Source: Nymphaea colorata
Lineage: Eukaryota > Streptophyta > Magnoliopsida > Nymphaeales > Nymphaeaceae
DNA: 64,000 nucleotides
NCBI RefSeq assembly: GCF_008831285.2
Contig: NC_045146.1
Coordinates: 12,353,289 to 12,417,288 of the forward strand
Direction: 5' to 3'
Shown here: positions 14,351 through 26,563 of the stretch, one piece after another
Position numbering within the stretch: the stretch's first letter is position 1
Layout of the letters: each line of letters opens with the position of its first letter
Notes under the pieces: generated by a model
The model's database searches: none
The model's input: the letters and a program-made list of their open reading frames with translations, nothing else
What the model was told of the DNA's origin: nothing
Program-made: the position numbers and the translations under genes

Positions 14351-16479
14351 CCAGTGAGGAACACGAGCGATAACTTTGTGACGGGAGGGATCACTGTGAC
14401 GGGACAGACTAAACGCGCATCGGACCTATCCGTTTTATACCGCGCCCTAAAAATCGGTTTCCAGAACGATTCGGTTTTCGCCGAAAGACTTTCCAGGGAT
14501 GAAAACCGATCTGAATTAGTAACTTCGCTTGGTGGACACAGAAAGCGCGCCCGCGCGAAAAGCGAGAGAAAGGGAAATAATGTTGCCGGGAAATCTTTCA
14601 AACCGAGCATCTTAGTTCGAAAACACATTGAATGTACATTACCCTGGTTCATATTAGTCAATGGCGTCATCCATTTGTTCAGACCTTAAATTATGGAAAC
14701 CAGAAGAGATTAATCAAGCCTAAGTGCATTTTCTTATGATAAGATCTGCATAAATAACATATATGTGAGTGAGTTTAAAATATAAGATGTATGTATAAAT
14801 AGATAGTAGGGGCACATATGTATGGGCATTTATATTGACGAACTCTTATGAATTGAGCAGAGCCCAACAACAGTCCTTGACTTGACGACCATATTCAACT
14901 TATTGGGGGTTTACAAATATGAAATATGTCAGATGAAGAGCTGCTCATGAATATTTGAATAATTAATTACGAGTATTGTTCGACCAAAAATTGTAAATAA
15001 TCTTCCATCTCTAATTTAAGAATAATCACGACAATCATCACCATCATAACAAAAATATATGCGTAATGATAGTAATGATCATAAAAGACGATAATAATAT
15101 TGGGTAAATCTATCGGGAAGTCCACCTCATGACTGATGGAAGAACTACTTCTTCCCTCTAATGTAAAAACTTTGGACTTTGGATCAGCAGATATCAAATC
15201 CTAGGATTCTCAGTTCGCGCTTGTCCAAAAGGGACGTGGGTTACTACTTTCGTCCATGGATTTGAAGTCACGTGCCCCTTTCGTCCCCCTCTCCACTTAG
15301 AAAAAGAGATCCATGGCTTAATTTGGTAGACAAAATGAATATCAAAACTAGTATTCTGAAATCTGCAGATTGATGAAACCCTAGATACGAAGTGCGCCCC
15401 CAATGCAGAGTTGGACCAATGGATCTCAGATTTGAAGCAATCAAACACCTTTTAAATGGAAAAGAAATAGTTCTCTCTGACCATATTTATATATGCATAT
15501 ATCTTCTTATAGACATTGAACTTTCCCTTGGTTATTAATGATATTGGTGAATATATATAGGATGTAGTGGAGTATTCCGATTTCCGTTTTCCCGTTTTCG
15601 ATAGGCTTAACTTAATACCTTCGTCATTCCCGTGGCTCAACTTAATTTGGTAGTTGAAGGCACAAGGAACCAGAAAGCCAGTGTAATCGCAGCGTTCATA
15701 ATCATGTGTTTGGATGATCTTAATTTGAATGTTTAGAGGACTCGATTGAGTGAACTAGGTGCAAACATGAATCCTTTTGAATGAACCTCTCAATAACGAA
15801 ATGGCTCAATTTCTCCAGAAGAAACATCCTACATGAAATAGATCATACATGAATATCAAAAGTAGTGGGATTCAATTAGCTACATACATGTTAGTGCTTA
15901 ATCTAGAGTCTTCACCTTAATGACCTTCCTCATTCCCCTTTTGTCCCTGCTTAATTTCTACCTGTAGTGATACTCGACGTTCATGTTATTGCTCTCACAC
16001 AGCTTTGTTGCTCCAATTATTTTTTTTTTCCTTTCTTTGTGACAGATACAGTTTCAGGCGAGGGGCTGAGCCTGAAAGAGCGATCCATGGTTGGTAGTTT
16101 TATAAGCAACAATTCTCTGGAATTGAATTAGGCTGCATTTTCAAACATGAATGCACGCATTGAATGGGACATATTATGAGATGCATATGCAACAAGGTAA
16201 GCTCCTTGGACCAAAATATTAATTAATTTGGTATATCTCTCTCCATGGACACATATAATAAGGTTTCTTAACGGAAACTAATTAGGTGCACTTGAAAGTC
16301 CACAAGAATACATCAGAAGTCAGCACAAAAGTTGTTTCTTATTTTGGCATATGTGAGGTTCTAAATTCATGGCTCTCAAATTAAATATTCAAGGCGCCAT
16401 CCCTTGAGTAGTCAATGGAGTTTTAACAATGAAATGGTTAATTCATCAATGAACTCCTTATATATAGATATATATATTG
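14351..16479. other. spacer, no gene seen
   Basis: AT-rich sequence between BRF1 and the repeat cluster at 16.5 kb. Open frames are under 100 codons with no recognisable domain. A G-box-like CACGTG lies near 15270 and an AAACCCTA near 15377, but neither is attached to a recognisable gene. Confidence 0.4.
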
Positions 16480-17010
16480 AATGGTGAGTATAGCATTTTA
16501 GAGTCATCGAGCCATATAATATGCATTATATATATAGAATGGTGACTAGCATTTTAAAGTCATCCAGCCATATAATATGCATTGTCTAATCCAACATCAT
16601 CAACAGTTGAGAGAAAAATAAATATAAAAAAATTGATGGACGTTTTCATCATCTAATATTAGTTTACACATTTTTCTCATTGTTTTTCTCTCAACCATCC
16701 ATCTGCATTAGATGGACTGTTTTGGTTAAGATGGTTGAGTAACTCTAAATAATCAAAGTCGTTGTTATTGAAAATTGATTGAATGATGACTCAAGTTTTG
16801 TAGAGTTACTCAGCCATCTAACTGAGACCGTATGATCAATCATGATAGACAGTTAAGAAAAAAAGTAATGAACAAAAGGCGATGGGTATTTTCATCATCT
16901 AGTATGTATTTGTTCTCACTTTTTCTTTATGTTTTTTTCTCAATCATCCATCTGCATTAGATGAACGACCTTAATTAAATGGCTGGTTGACTGTAAATAG
17001 CTAGAATCAT
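16480..17010. repeat. diverged tandem/inverted repeat cluster (period about 250 bp)
   Basis: At least two diverged copies of a unit of about 250 bp follow one another (about 16540-16790 and 16785-17010), with a partial copy before them. Shared landmarks are CCATCTGCATTAGATG (about 16698 and 16947) and TTTTCATCATCTA (about 16643 and 16892). Inside, GATGGTTGAGTAACTCTA at 16730-16747 is repeated in inverse at 16801-16818 with one mismatch. Within the first unit GTTGAGAGAAAAA pairs with TTTTTCTCTCAAC. The mix of direct copies and inverted arms suggests nested or tandemly duplicated MITEs. Confidence 0.65.

Positions 17011-17034
<24 letters not shown>
17011..17034. repeat. (TA)n microsatellite
   Basis: Perfect run of about twelve TA units directly after the 250-bp repeat cluster. 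Confidence 0.95.
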
Positions 17035-17041
<7 letters not shown>

Positions 17042-17931
17042 ATCTACCATGTTTCTTGCATGGTCGTCGCTGTTGTCTTTGCTCACCTCATCGCCACCAC
17101 AATCGTCGTGTGGAAGTCTCCATGATCATCCACCATATTTGTTTGGCAGCGGCTGGCATCTGGTTGGGAGAGAATCTGTCACAAGTTTGAAATCGTGCCT
17201 CCTCTTTGCAGCTATGCATGAATCCCACCAATAATCCATTCCTTAGAATACGCATAATTTTGGACAGATTACATAATTAATGATGGCCATTGGCACAAGA
17301 TAAAGGTCAGTTCAGTCTTGGGATGCCTTATTGGACGATCTCTTTTGATAAACTGTCTCTCTCGGTCGCCAGAAAACCTTCTTCAAAGTTAAAATTCTAA
17401 ACATTCCATTAATTTCCTGATAAGATTCTATCAAGGCTTCCCACTTCTCACCCTTTTATTGGACGCAAATTTAAATATTTCATTTCTATTTACGACATAA
17501 TATAAAGTCAGTAAGATTTACGACCAAATGTCGTTTTCATACGATTACGCCAACCTAGTAAGGGTTTGCTAAGTAGAACCAACGACCCAAAATTTTATGT
17601 TGATCCAACTTCAGTACTCAGATAGAAAGGAACTTCATAGCCTAATTACCTAGCTTGGAGAACCTTTTTTTTGCCTAATTTCTAACTTGTTTGGTGGCAG
17701 GGCAGTCCCACATGCCTGCGATCTTCAACTCGCTTGGTTCTTCCTCGGGCGCCTTTTTGTCCTTTTTCTTTTAAGATGAGGTTAGGCAGGCTCCCACCAG
17801 ATTGTGCCCCCAAATCAATATTCTGAGGCCATTGAAACTCTTTTAAGCTCAACTTGAATGCTTAAAATCCAACTTTCAAGCCTGCCAGATTCATGTTCTT
17901 ATTAGCTTTTCTTGGATACTTTTGTATGTCT
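17035..17931. other. spacer, no gene seen
   Basis: Between the (TA)n tract and the hAT-type MITE I find only one short open frame (17049-17234) without any recognisable domain, and no repeat or RNA-gene structure. Confidence 0.4.
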
Positions 17932-18135
17932 ATTGCAGGTAGGAGCGGAGCAAGGATTTTTTTCAAAGGCACAGTCCAACTTCGAATTTGAGTAGGGCCA
18001 AACCTAACCCGAATCTAAAAAATACATTGCACAACTAAAAATTTTTAATTTTTTCAATGTATTTTTTTTTTTAAATAGTTGGGGTGGAACCATGGCCTAG
18101 GTGGCCCACCCCGTCCCTCCGCCCCTGATTGCAGG
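17932..18135. mobile_element. hAT-type MITE with 8-bp target duplication
   Basis: A 188-bp element at 17940-18127 is bounded by the identical 8-mer ATTGCAGG at 17932-17939 and 18128-18135. Its ends are imperfect inverted repeats: TAGGAGCGGAGCAAGG on the left, and CAGGGGCGGAGGGACG read inward from the right. An 8-bp duplication with (C/T)AGGGGCGGAG-type ends is the hallmark of the hAT superfamily. There is no coding capacity, so it is non-autonomous. The intact target duplication suggests insertion is not very old, although the termini already differ at a few positions. Confidence 0.85.
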
Positions 18136-18599
18136 CCGAAGAATATGGTTGGCTGGGCAATTATAACTAGGGCCACAAAATAGGTTGGTTCCGAGATACC
18201 TATGTGTTGTATAGTAAAAACAAACTGTTACTGTTTCATAAATATGCTCCAAATTCATATAACATTGAAGTTGCTTAATGAACTAGTAATAGTTGTAGAA
18301 AACAACCGACTAAGTACTTATTTTTTTATATGGACTATCAGAATTGAATATGATACAGCCAAAAATGACAAAACCCTCATACCAAATCTTCTGCGCCCCT
18401 TTACAACCCTAATTCTTGGCTTAGGAGTCGCAACATTAGCTGATAATTTTCAGTTCAATTCACGGGACATAACTTTGCGTTTGCTTGTGTCGCCTGTGAT
18501 TTTGTTTCGGTGCATGTGATGAGAAATCACCAGTGTAAGCGAAAAGTTTGAATTCAAAGAGCACGAAGCCAACGCTAATTGTAATCATACAATCACTAA

Positions 18600-18900
18600 C
18601 AAACATTTCTTGTGCAGCTCTTCAAAGCTGAGATTCTGCAAGCCTGCGACTGCGTGTCGCAAGCTCAAGGTGATAACGAGACATGAGAGTTACGATTCTT
18701 CGGCTTGTGACAAGAGGAAATCGATGCAATCTTTAGCTCTTTCACGAGATCCTGTTGTAGCAAATTATGGCGACAACAAATTCTCAAATTCAGTGACACA
18801 TGAGAAGGTGCAACGTCCTACTATCGACGCTTGAAACTGGTCTTCCTAATCCCGTGATTTTCCTTTTTATCGGAGGATTCGCCACAATTGCAGGTCAATT
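18600..18900 (+). pseudogene. possible relic of a chloroplast-protein gene (unidentified)
   Basis: After an intron-like pyrimidine tract ending in CAG at 18618, a Ser/Arg/Lys-rich reading frame (CSSSKLRFCKPATACRKLK) resembles a transit peptide. It ends at 18831-18833. In another frame, about 18815-18895 reads ETGLPNPVIFLFIGGFATIAG, a short hydrophobic helix, directly before a possible donor site. The two pieces would join only with a frame change, so if this is a gene it looks broken. I do not recognise the family. Chance open frames are an equally good explanation. Confidence 0.2.
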
Positions 18901-19404
18901 TTACTTCCCCACTTGTGATTGCCTACCCAACAACGTATGATGTGTGTGGATATAAACATATGGTTATTAGATTTCTCCGTCTATCCGCATGTCTCATATA
19001 TATATATATATATAAACATGTATACCAAAAGAAAATCGTAAAAATCCATGTCTACTATGCCGTGACATCAAAGAAAAAAGTTAACCATTTTTAACACAAT
19101 TTCAGTCGAAGCAATATTTTAAGTAAATATAGTACTGAGACCATCTGCTTGTAAGTTTCATCTCCAAGTAAACGAACTATAGCCCAATTCATCCCGCCTG
19201 CTTTCAAATTTTAAGCCAAATATGATCGCAACATGGCACAAGAAGGTGCCATGTTCAATTATTAGTGCTAAAAATTTCCGCGTGTTCACCATGCATGCAG
19301 CTCCGGATCTTAAAATCGCCAACGCTTCGTACCACCATGGCGATAAACTACCGATGTCATGGAAATTGTAAAATTGTGCCGACATGAAAACCAACCTTAG
19401 AGAG

Positions 19405-19590
19405 TGTTTGATAAGAAGAATATTATGTTATTGAAACACATGTTTTTAAATTAATGCATGATTTAGAAAAGTATAATATTATTATTCCAGGAAATAGGAT
19501 ACCTCACTGGCTGTAATTATATTATGCCATGGTATTTTTAAAATATTTATTATAAGAACATGTGTTTCGACAATACAATTCTTTTTTCTA
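19405..19590. mobile_element. MITE-like inverted-repeat element
   Basis: GAAACACATGTTTTTA near 19433 is mirrored by TAAGAACATGTGTTTC near 19553, with similar sequence continuing outward (AAGAATATTATGTTATT against AAAGAATTGTATTGTC). The arms enclose about 100 bp of AT-rich sequence without coding potential. I could not identify a target-site duplication, so the superfamily is open. Confidence 0.5.
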
Positions 19591-21876
19591 TCCCACGCTC
19601 TTTTGGTTCAAAAGTCATGACACTGCTCTAGTGGTGTTGTCATCTCTGTAAGACTTGGTATCCATGAAATCACTAAGCGTTGTTATTCTTGAAGATAAAA
19701 ATCTTTTGTACTACATACATATATGCTGGGCGCAGCAAATTAAAGATTGCCATATTTTGCAGTATTATACTCATATTTTTCTACGCCATTTAATACCCAT
19801 ACACGTTTTTTGTGACAGTGATTGAAACCAATTTTACATCAATCAAGTTAAGCCAAAACAAAAAGAAAAGGATATTAACGGACGGTGGTGCCAAATAATT
19901 TCAAAGAATTAGGTATTGAACGGGTGGCGCTGGTCAAGGATGGAGGTTCTCTAATCTTGGGCAAATAGGGCCAAGAGGGACGTCAACAATACTCACCTAA
20001 TCACGGAAACGAAGCCGCAGGCATCCATAGACGGCGTTCTACCTGCCATCCATCTCCGGTGGCCGCAGTCATGGCAACCTTACTGCAATTTGGTGACATT
20101 AAATAAGAAGAATGTTCCTTCTTTCTGCTTTAATTTCCCTCCCTTTGATGAGATGTGCCATTTATATCGCTTAAACAATCAAATCCAAAGTTCGAATTTA
20201 ACATTTTTTGTGTTTTATAATTTTTGGTAGTCACGAACTTGAATTTATCAACGCAACCATGTAAATAAATTTCGACTTGTTTGTATGTGCGTGCGCGGCA
20301 TTCAACAATGGCTACATTTTTCTCATAAAGAAGTGGAAGGGAAACCTCATCTGCTTTGAAAATCAGAAGGAAAAAAAGTGCAACCTAACCATCTGCCCAC
20401 CTCATTCGGCGCCAAGATTTCTGCTACTAAAAGTAGCGTTCTACCCGGAAAAAACGTATGCAAATAATAAAATAATATAAAGGTCTTCTTTTTTGGTGAA
20501 ATAGCAATATAACAAAAATTATGTAGATTTGAGTAGAGTGGCAAAAGGCAGCTGAGCAAAGATTATATTGGAGGTCGAATCGAAATCAAATCCAATACAC
20601 TAAAATATTACAAAATCTCAAAACCCGATCCGATCCATTCGCAAGTCTAGTCATTGAGTGCGGAACATGATTGCGCCTTGACTTGTTGCAAAGCGTTCCA
20701 TTCAAACACGCGCTTACGGTGGGTTGACGCGCAGAGAGAGCGAAGGACGAGTGAGACGAAGCATGTGCCACCAAATGAAACCTCCTCCGTATATTTCTTA
20801 ATCACACATAAGAGCGAGCCACTTAGCGCTACAAAAGCGGAGAAGCCATGTGGTTTCTAACGAAATACGTTGAAAAACTTTGTTATCACTTCTTTAATTT
20901 TAATGAAAATGCGTTTCATTCAATCTCCACTGTCCTTCCCTACCCACTATTATTGCCATTATTTTAATTTTTTTGTCTATCTTGGCGTGAGTAGGATCTT
21001 ACCGTCCAGTACCATGCTTTCAGCAAAGCAACCAAATTATTAATTAAATCACTTCAAGAAGCATAGTGAAACTAGGCAACAAGTCAGACTCGCACTCAAT
21101 TGATTCCAAGTTTGAATTTCACGGTCACTGTCACGCTTCAGTGTGTTACCTCTCTTAGCTGCAAATAATGGCAAGTACAACACCTGAATTGAATTGAATG
21201 ATGCATCTTAAATCCACACCGATTCTAAAACAAGCTTAATCCTTTCAAAAACTCAAGCAATAGAATGATAAGACTTAGATTCAAAGTGTTTCAAAATTGA
21301 ATTTGTTCACTTTCTATTGCGATCATTGTTTTTTATAATGTTGTATTCGACTTACTCAAATACGTAGGTGGAGGTGGGGGTTTTCACTACTTGTTCACTG
21401 AAAAAGATAACTTGATAACCGGAATTAATTTCGAGAAAAGATTTTCTTTTCATATCTGATACAAGTTGCCCATCGAGTTTCATGATAAACATCATTTAAC
21501 CTGTCTACATATTCTTTACTGAATAAAACATCTCGATTCGTCCGAATAGGTCGACGCACTTAGTAAGTTTGAGTGGTTGTCAATCAATATATTTAGGAGA
21601 TCAAAACAAAAACAAAAGTGAGGTTCGATCAAGAATTTGATAAGAATTGAAGCAACCCAAGCCACCAACATCAATAATGAGGAACGAGTGGCTATCCCTT
21701 TAGCCACGCCAACGTAGACTTTGTCCTTCTTGTCTTCCCTAGCTTATGTGCTACGTTCATGCATCATCGCCTGACCTGTAACAATAACAATTACACCCAT
21801 TCATCTTTTATTGTTTAAAGGGTCTAGCTTTCGTCTTCGACCTATTGGTCTAGTTTTTGTTAACTTCTCTCTCTTT

Positions 21877-21918
<42 letters not shown>

Positions 21919-24900
21919 TCATGGGAATAAGTTTTCCTCTTATGATTTAAAATCGCGGTAGTTGTGAAAATGACAAGCCAAAATATACACAAGTGGGAGA
22001 AGAAAGAAAAATTAAGAGAATGTGTGAGAAAAAATCAAAATAGGCCTGATTTTGAGAGAGTTGTCTCACCGAAAAACACGGAAGCATTCCCAATCGCTTC
22101 AACGAGTCAAGAGGCCAACAAGACAGTGTAAGCAGATAATAGTTTTTCAAAGTCAATTTTATCAACAGTCAGTTTGGGTGGCGATGTGAATGTGTTTTAC
22201 ATGATAAGAAACATGATTAGGGGATATCGACTTTTCCTTTCTTTAGAGCGGATATTATCTCATTCACGCCTGAAAGATTTTTACAGAGATGAGGAAACGA
22301 GACAAGTCTCGTAATCTTTTTTTCTTCACTTTAGTTGGCAAGTAGGGGATTAGGGTGATGCCTACGGGATAATGCCCAGAAGAAGATAGCCAAGGTGTTA
22401 GAACTCTTGATTTTCTTCAATTTAAAGGTCCATAAATTGGCTTCTAGCGTGGTGAAAGGAGACATTCCAAGCCACTTTGGAGCCTTCCGTGTACTTGGTA
22501 CTCTACTCCTTCTAACTTCAACCTTACGGCAAAATATGTAAAACGTATCATTCCATCATAACGAACGTGCTACATTAATTTATATATATATATATGTGGA
22601 CTTACTTTATCCAATGTGCAAAATTTACCTGTCTGATATGTAACTTTCCGTTTGTACCTAGCTAGACACCAAGCACGCTTTTATTGCGAATGGATTTCGG
22701 GCATACATGAGCTGTTTTTTTTTTTTTTTTTAATGCTCTTCATCTTCTTATTCTATCTCTGGATATGTAATACATATAAGGTTGGTTTATTGGATATTAG
22801 TTTTTCTGATATTTATATATATATAGACACAAGCACATACGTATAAATTGACAAAGTTGTGCACGTTTTTTGCAAAATATTCACGAGGAATCAAAATTCT
22901 CTTTTCGCGGTTGTCAGACTTATAGAACGGCAAGGGCAAGAATGACATTTTGGTTAACTACTAAACTAGGAAAATCTGTGCCCCCATGGTTGTCAACGTC
23001 CAATATTGTCTTGTTCCCTCATATAGTTCAACTATAACGTGCCGTTGGGAGAATCAGACCGATAAGGAAGGTGACGTGGGCTCCATATTATAAGGCGATG
23101 TCGTCCATGAGTTTTTTTTTTTTTTTTCGTTCGGACAAAGATAGAGATAAGAAAATATTACAAAAAGCGGCCTACCATCGGAGGAATGATAAAATGACTG
23201 CCCAATTTTTCTCGTCTCGTGCTCAACTTTTTCTCATAATTCCACTATTCAAGTTCTTCCAATTGACACATTTCATGTTATCATCTTATCATGCTTACAC
23301 TATAAATGTGTTACTTGTATTTCAAGTATACACTTTTTATTTTCTTGCACATTGTAACCCATTTTTTTGGTGTTCAAAATCACTTTTTTATTTTTTTCTT
23401 CTTCAAGTGTCACGGGCTCTAGATTTTCCCGACAACATTATTTTGAACATGGTTTCATGACAAATGAAAAGTCTCAAGAAGAAAACTATGATAAGGTACT
23501 TAAGGAGATATTAAAGAAAAAAAGACCACAAGGTTTTGGAGGTGGACCTAGGCTGGCCCCGGCCAAGATCATTTTGGGCCCCTCGGACCGAACATGAGTT
23601 CGGCTTCACGTGCACCTTGCCGGTCAAGGACAAGATTTATTACAAAGATCTTTGTGCTGGATGGTCTAGCCAAAAAGTAATCTCATTGTACATATATATA
23701 TATACTATCCATGATTAACTGAAAATTTTGAGCTTGTTCTGCAAGCATTATGCCCCCATTATGTGTTCGTCAATGTTAAACTCCCGATGTTTCGCAACAG
23801 GAAGAGGTTGTTACCATTCTATGAATATACTTCAAAGATTAAGACATATTCGTGAAACACTGTATTATCTACCAAAATCTTTGAAGCAAGTTTATGAAAT
23901 AGTAACAAATTGTTATGGTTGCCAAACTGTCTTAAGATGCATATTCCCGATAATAAATTAGTTCATACTTACAACATGCAGACCTCTTCAATTCAATGTT
24001 GAAGAAGACCTGATGCTTTAAAAAAATCTTTCTAGTTTACTCATACTATGCTTTTACCTATCATTTTTACTTTGGAATAATTTGTTCGACCAAGTAACTT
24101 TCCATAGCGTATGATTAAAAAATATGTATTGCCCATGAAAAATCGTGATCTTGCCGTTATAAAGTTTTGTCTGCATTGATCGTGCCCACCCTAAGTTTGG
24201 TAGGTACCTTGAGCCCATAAGACCCAATTTAATGCTTGGCCTCACTAGGGCTGGCCTTTCCTTCTTCTTCCTTTATGCACAAGCAAGAGGCTTATGATTT
24301 GAATCGGGTCAAGGAACCGGCCGGGGTTTATGCTTCTGACATGTATCTGATCCAATTTAACTTGATCCTGGACTTCATACGAGAGATTTGGATTTGGACT
24401 CAAGCTTGGATTTGCTTATTTTCCCCCGTCAAATGGATCTGGATCCGGGTCATTTACCAAATATGAATTGAATCCAAATGACGTTAAGTAGGAGGCTTGA
24501 GTGTAACTACCCTTGGGCCGAGGGTTAGGAGTGGGCTTTAGTTAGATGCTCAAAACAAGACTCTCGAAGACGGTGGGCATGGCGGACAACATAAAAAAGG
24601 TCCCATCCTCCCCAAACCGCAACCTTTTAAATTTTAAAATAAAAAAAAAGGACACCAACCAATAATAACTTCCATCAGCTTGAAAATGACCAAAAGGTCC
24701 TCGTTTCCTTCCAAGTCTACCCTCCTCCACCACCAAAGTATAGAAACGATAAAAGAATTTCGAAGATCGGACATTAAAACATTACGATGTAGAATACAGA
24801 CTTGATCAATGAACTGCACAATTGATATGAAATGTGACGTTATATAGATATTTTTTTTCTTTCTTGATTTCCAGTTAGAATTCTATATTGATTAGACAAA

Positions 24901-25100
24901 CATAATTTCGTCAATGATTTAAAACATCTCGAGAGGGAGGTGCTAGAAATGATGTGAAATGTTATGCCATAGAGAAATATTTAGTATATCTTGAGGAGAG
25001 GAAAATGATATCGGTCTTTTAGATCTCTACCTTTACCAAGTCAGTGGAGACCCGCGATATCTGTTGGGCATTATAGTCATTGCGGTAAATAGCCAACCGT
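19591..25100. other. spacer with microsatellites, no convincing gene
   Basis: No open frame here shows a recognisable domain. A (TA)n run lies at 21882-21915, shorter (TA)n runs near 22580, 22810 and 23690, and T-tracts near 22715 and 23110. The segment 23500-23640 is unusually GC-rich, and 24300-24480 contains repeated GGATCTGGATCCGGGT-like sequence reminiscent of old retroelement debris, but nothing can be classified. Confidence 0.4.
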
Positions 25101-25388
25101 CTTCGTATATTGTGCCCGAGTCCCCGAGCCTCGCACGAGCGAACCGTACTCTCGCGTGTCTACTCACCCGTGCGATCAACGGACCTCTCACTCTCTCTCC
25201 TGCGGCTGCTCACCTTTTTAGAGGGAGACCGAGAGAGAGTGTGCGAGGAGGAAGAAAGGAAAGAAAATCATGTGGGAGGACTGACTAAGAATGAAGCGTC
25301 GATCGTGGGGGAGGGGAGACGAAGTTCAGAGAAGGGAGCGAGAGAAAAGAGAGAGCGGAAAATGGTTTTGAGAAATGGGTGCGGCGTC

Positions 25389-26526
25389 ATGGAGGGAGTG
25401 GAGGAGCGGCAGCCGGAGAATGGCGGGGGCGGCGCTGCTGCTGCGAGCAGCGGGGGTGGCGTGTACGTGAAGGTGATGACGGACGAGCAGATGGAGCTGC
25501 TAAGACGGCAAATCTCCGTCTACGCCACCATATGCGAGCAGCTTGTGGAGATGCACAAGGCCATCACTGCCCAACAGGATTCCATTGCCGGTCGCTTCCC
25601 CACCACCACCATCCTTGCTTCTTCTTTCTTATTATTTGCAATATCGCCGTTTCTAAACTAGTGTCCTTTTCTTATCGGCTGACTCCGCTACTTACTTTTG
25701 CTTTCCTGGTTCTTTTTGGTTTCTTCCTTTTTGGGGGCTTAGAAAATTAACTTTGAGATATTTTTACTGCTGATATAGAGGATTTCTTTTTTGCTTCTTT
25801 ATCTTCTTTCTAAGTTTTCGCGCCATATATATAAATATAACATATATATTTTTTATTTTTTGGGGGTGGGTGGAGGGGAGCAGAAGGAGATTGGCTCTTC
25901 GGGATTGTGGAGTTGTGATCCTTTTATGATGGCTTTATGTAACTCATGTGGTCGTTTTTGATACGCAAAGCCCATTTTCGGTTTTCTTATCTAATGTTTT
26001 TAGAAATTAATGTTATGTTTATGATAATTAAATTGGTGGATTGGTGTAAGCTCTCTGGTTTTTGTTTGATGGTATCACCATACTTCATTTTATTAAAGTT
26101 ACAACTCTCAGCTTTGGAGTGGCTGCTGCCTTTGTCATAATTATGCACCCGGGAAATTGATTTGCCTAAAGGAATTTGTGGCATTATGAAGCTCCGCACT
26201 CCGTTTCCTTTTTATGATGATGGCACCAAGTTTTATATATATTTCTTTTTCTTAATTTCGGTTCTTTTTTCTCTGCGAAGAAGCAAATCTAAGTGGTTTT
26301 TATTTTCCAGTATTGGCTTATCATGCTTCTATTATAGAAAAAGCCTCAAATTCTTTTTTAAATATATTCCTTTTTTTTGGTTTGCTTTTATGTCTTCTTC
26401 CATAGAAGCAGGAGAGTCTTGAACCCCTTTTTGCTCTCGTTGAATAAATCTCCTCGAGAGAAGATTTTCATTGATTGTTTGCCTTTTCTTAAACATGATG
26501 TGGTATCTCTCTCTCTCTCTCTCTCT

Positions 26527-26563
<37 letters not shown>

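Noticed and set aside
25110-25388. Extension of the first WOX exon upstream in frame
   Set aside because: The frame is open without a stop, but the translated Ser/Arg/Glu-rich sequence matches nothing in WOX proteins, and relatives start near the MTDEQ block.
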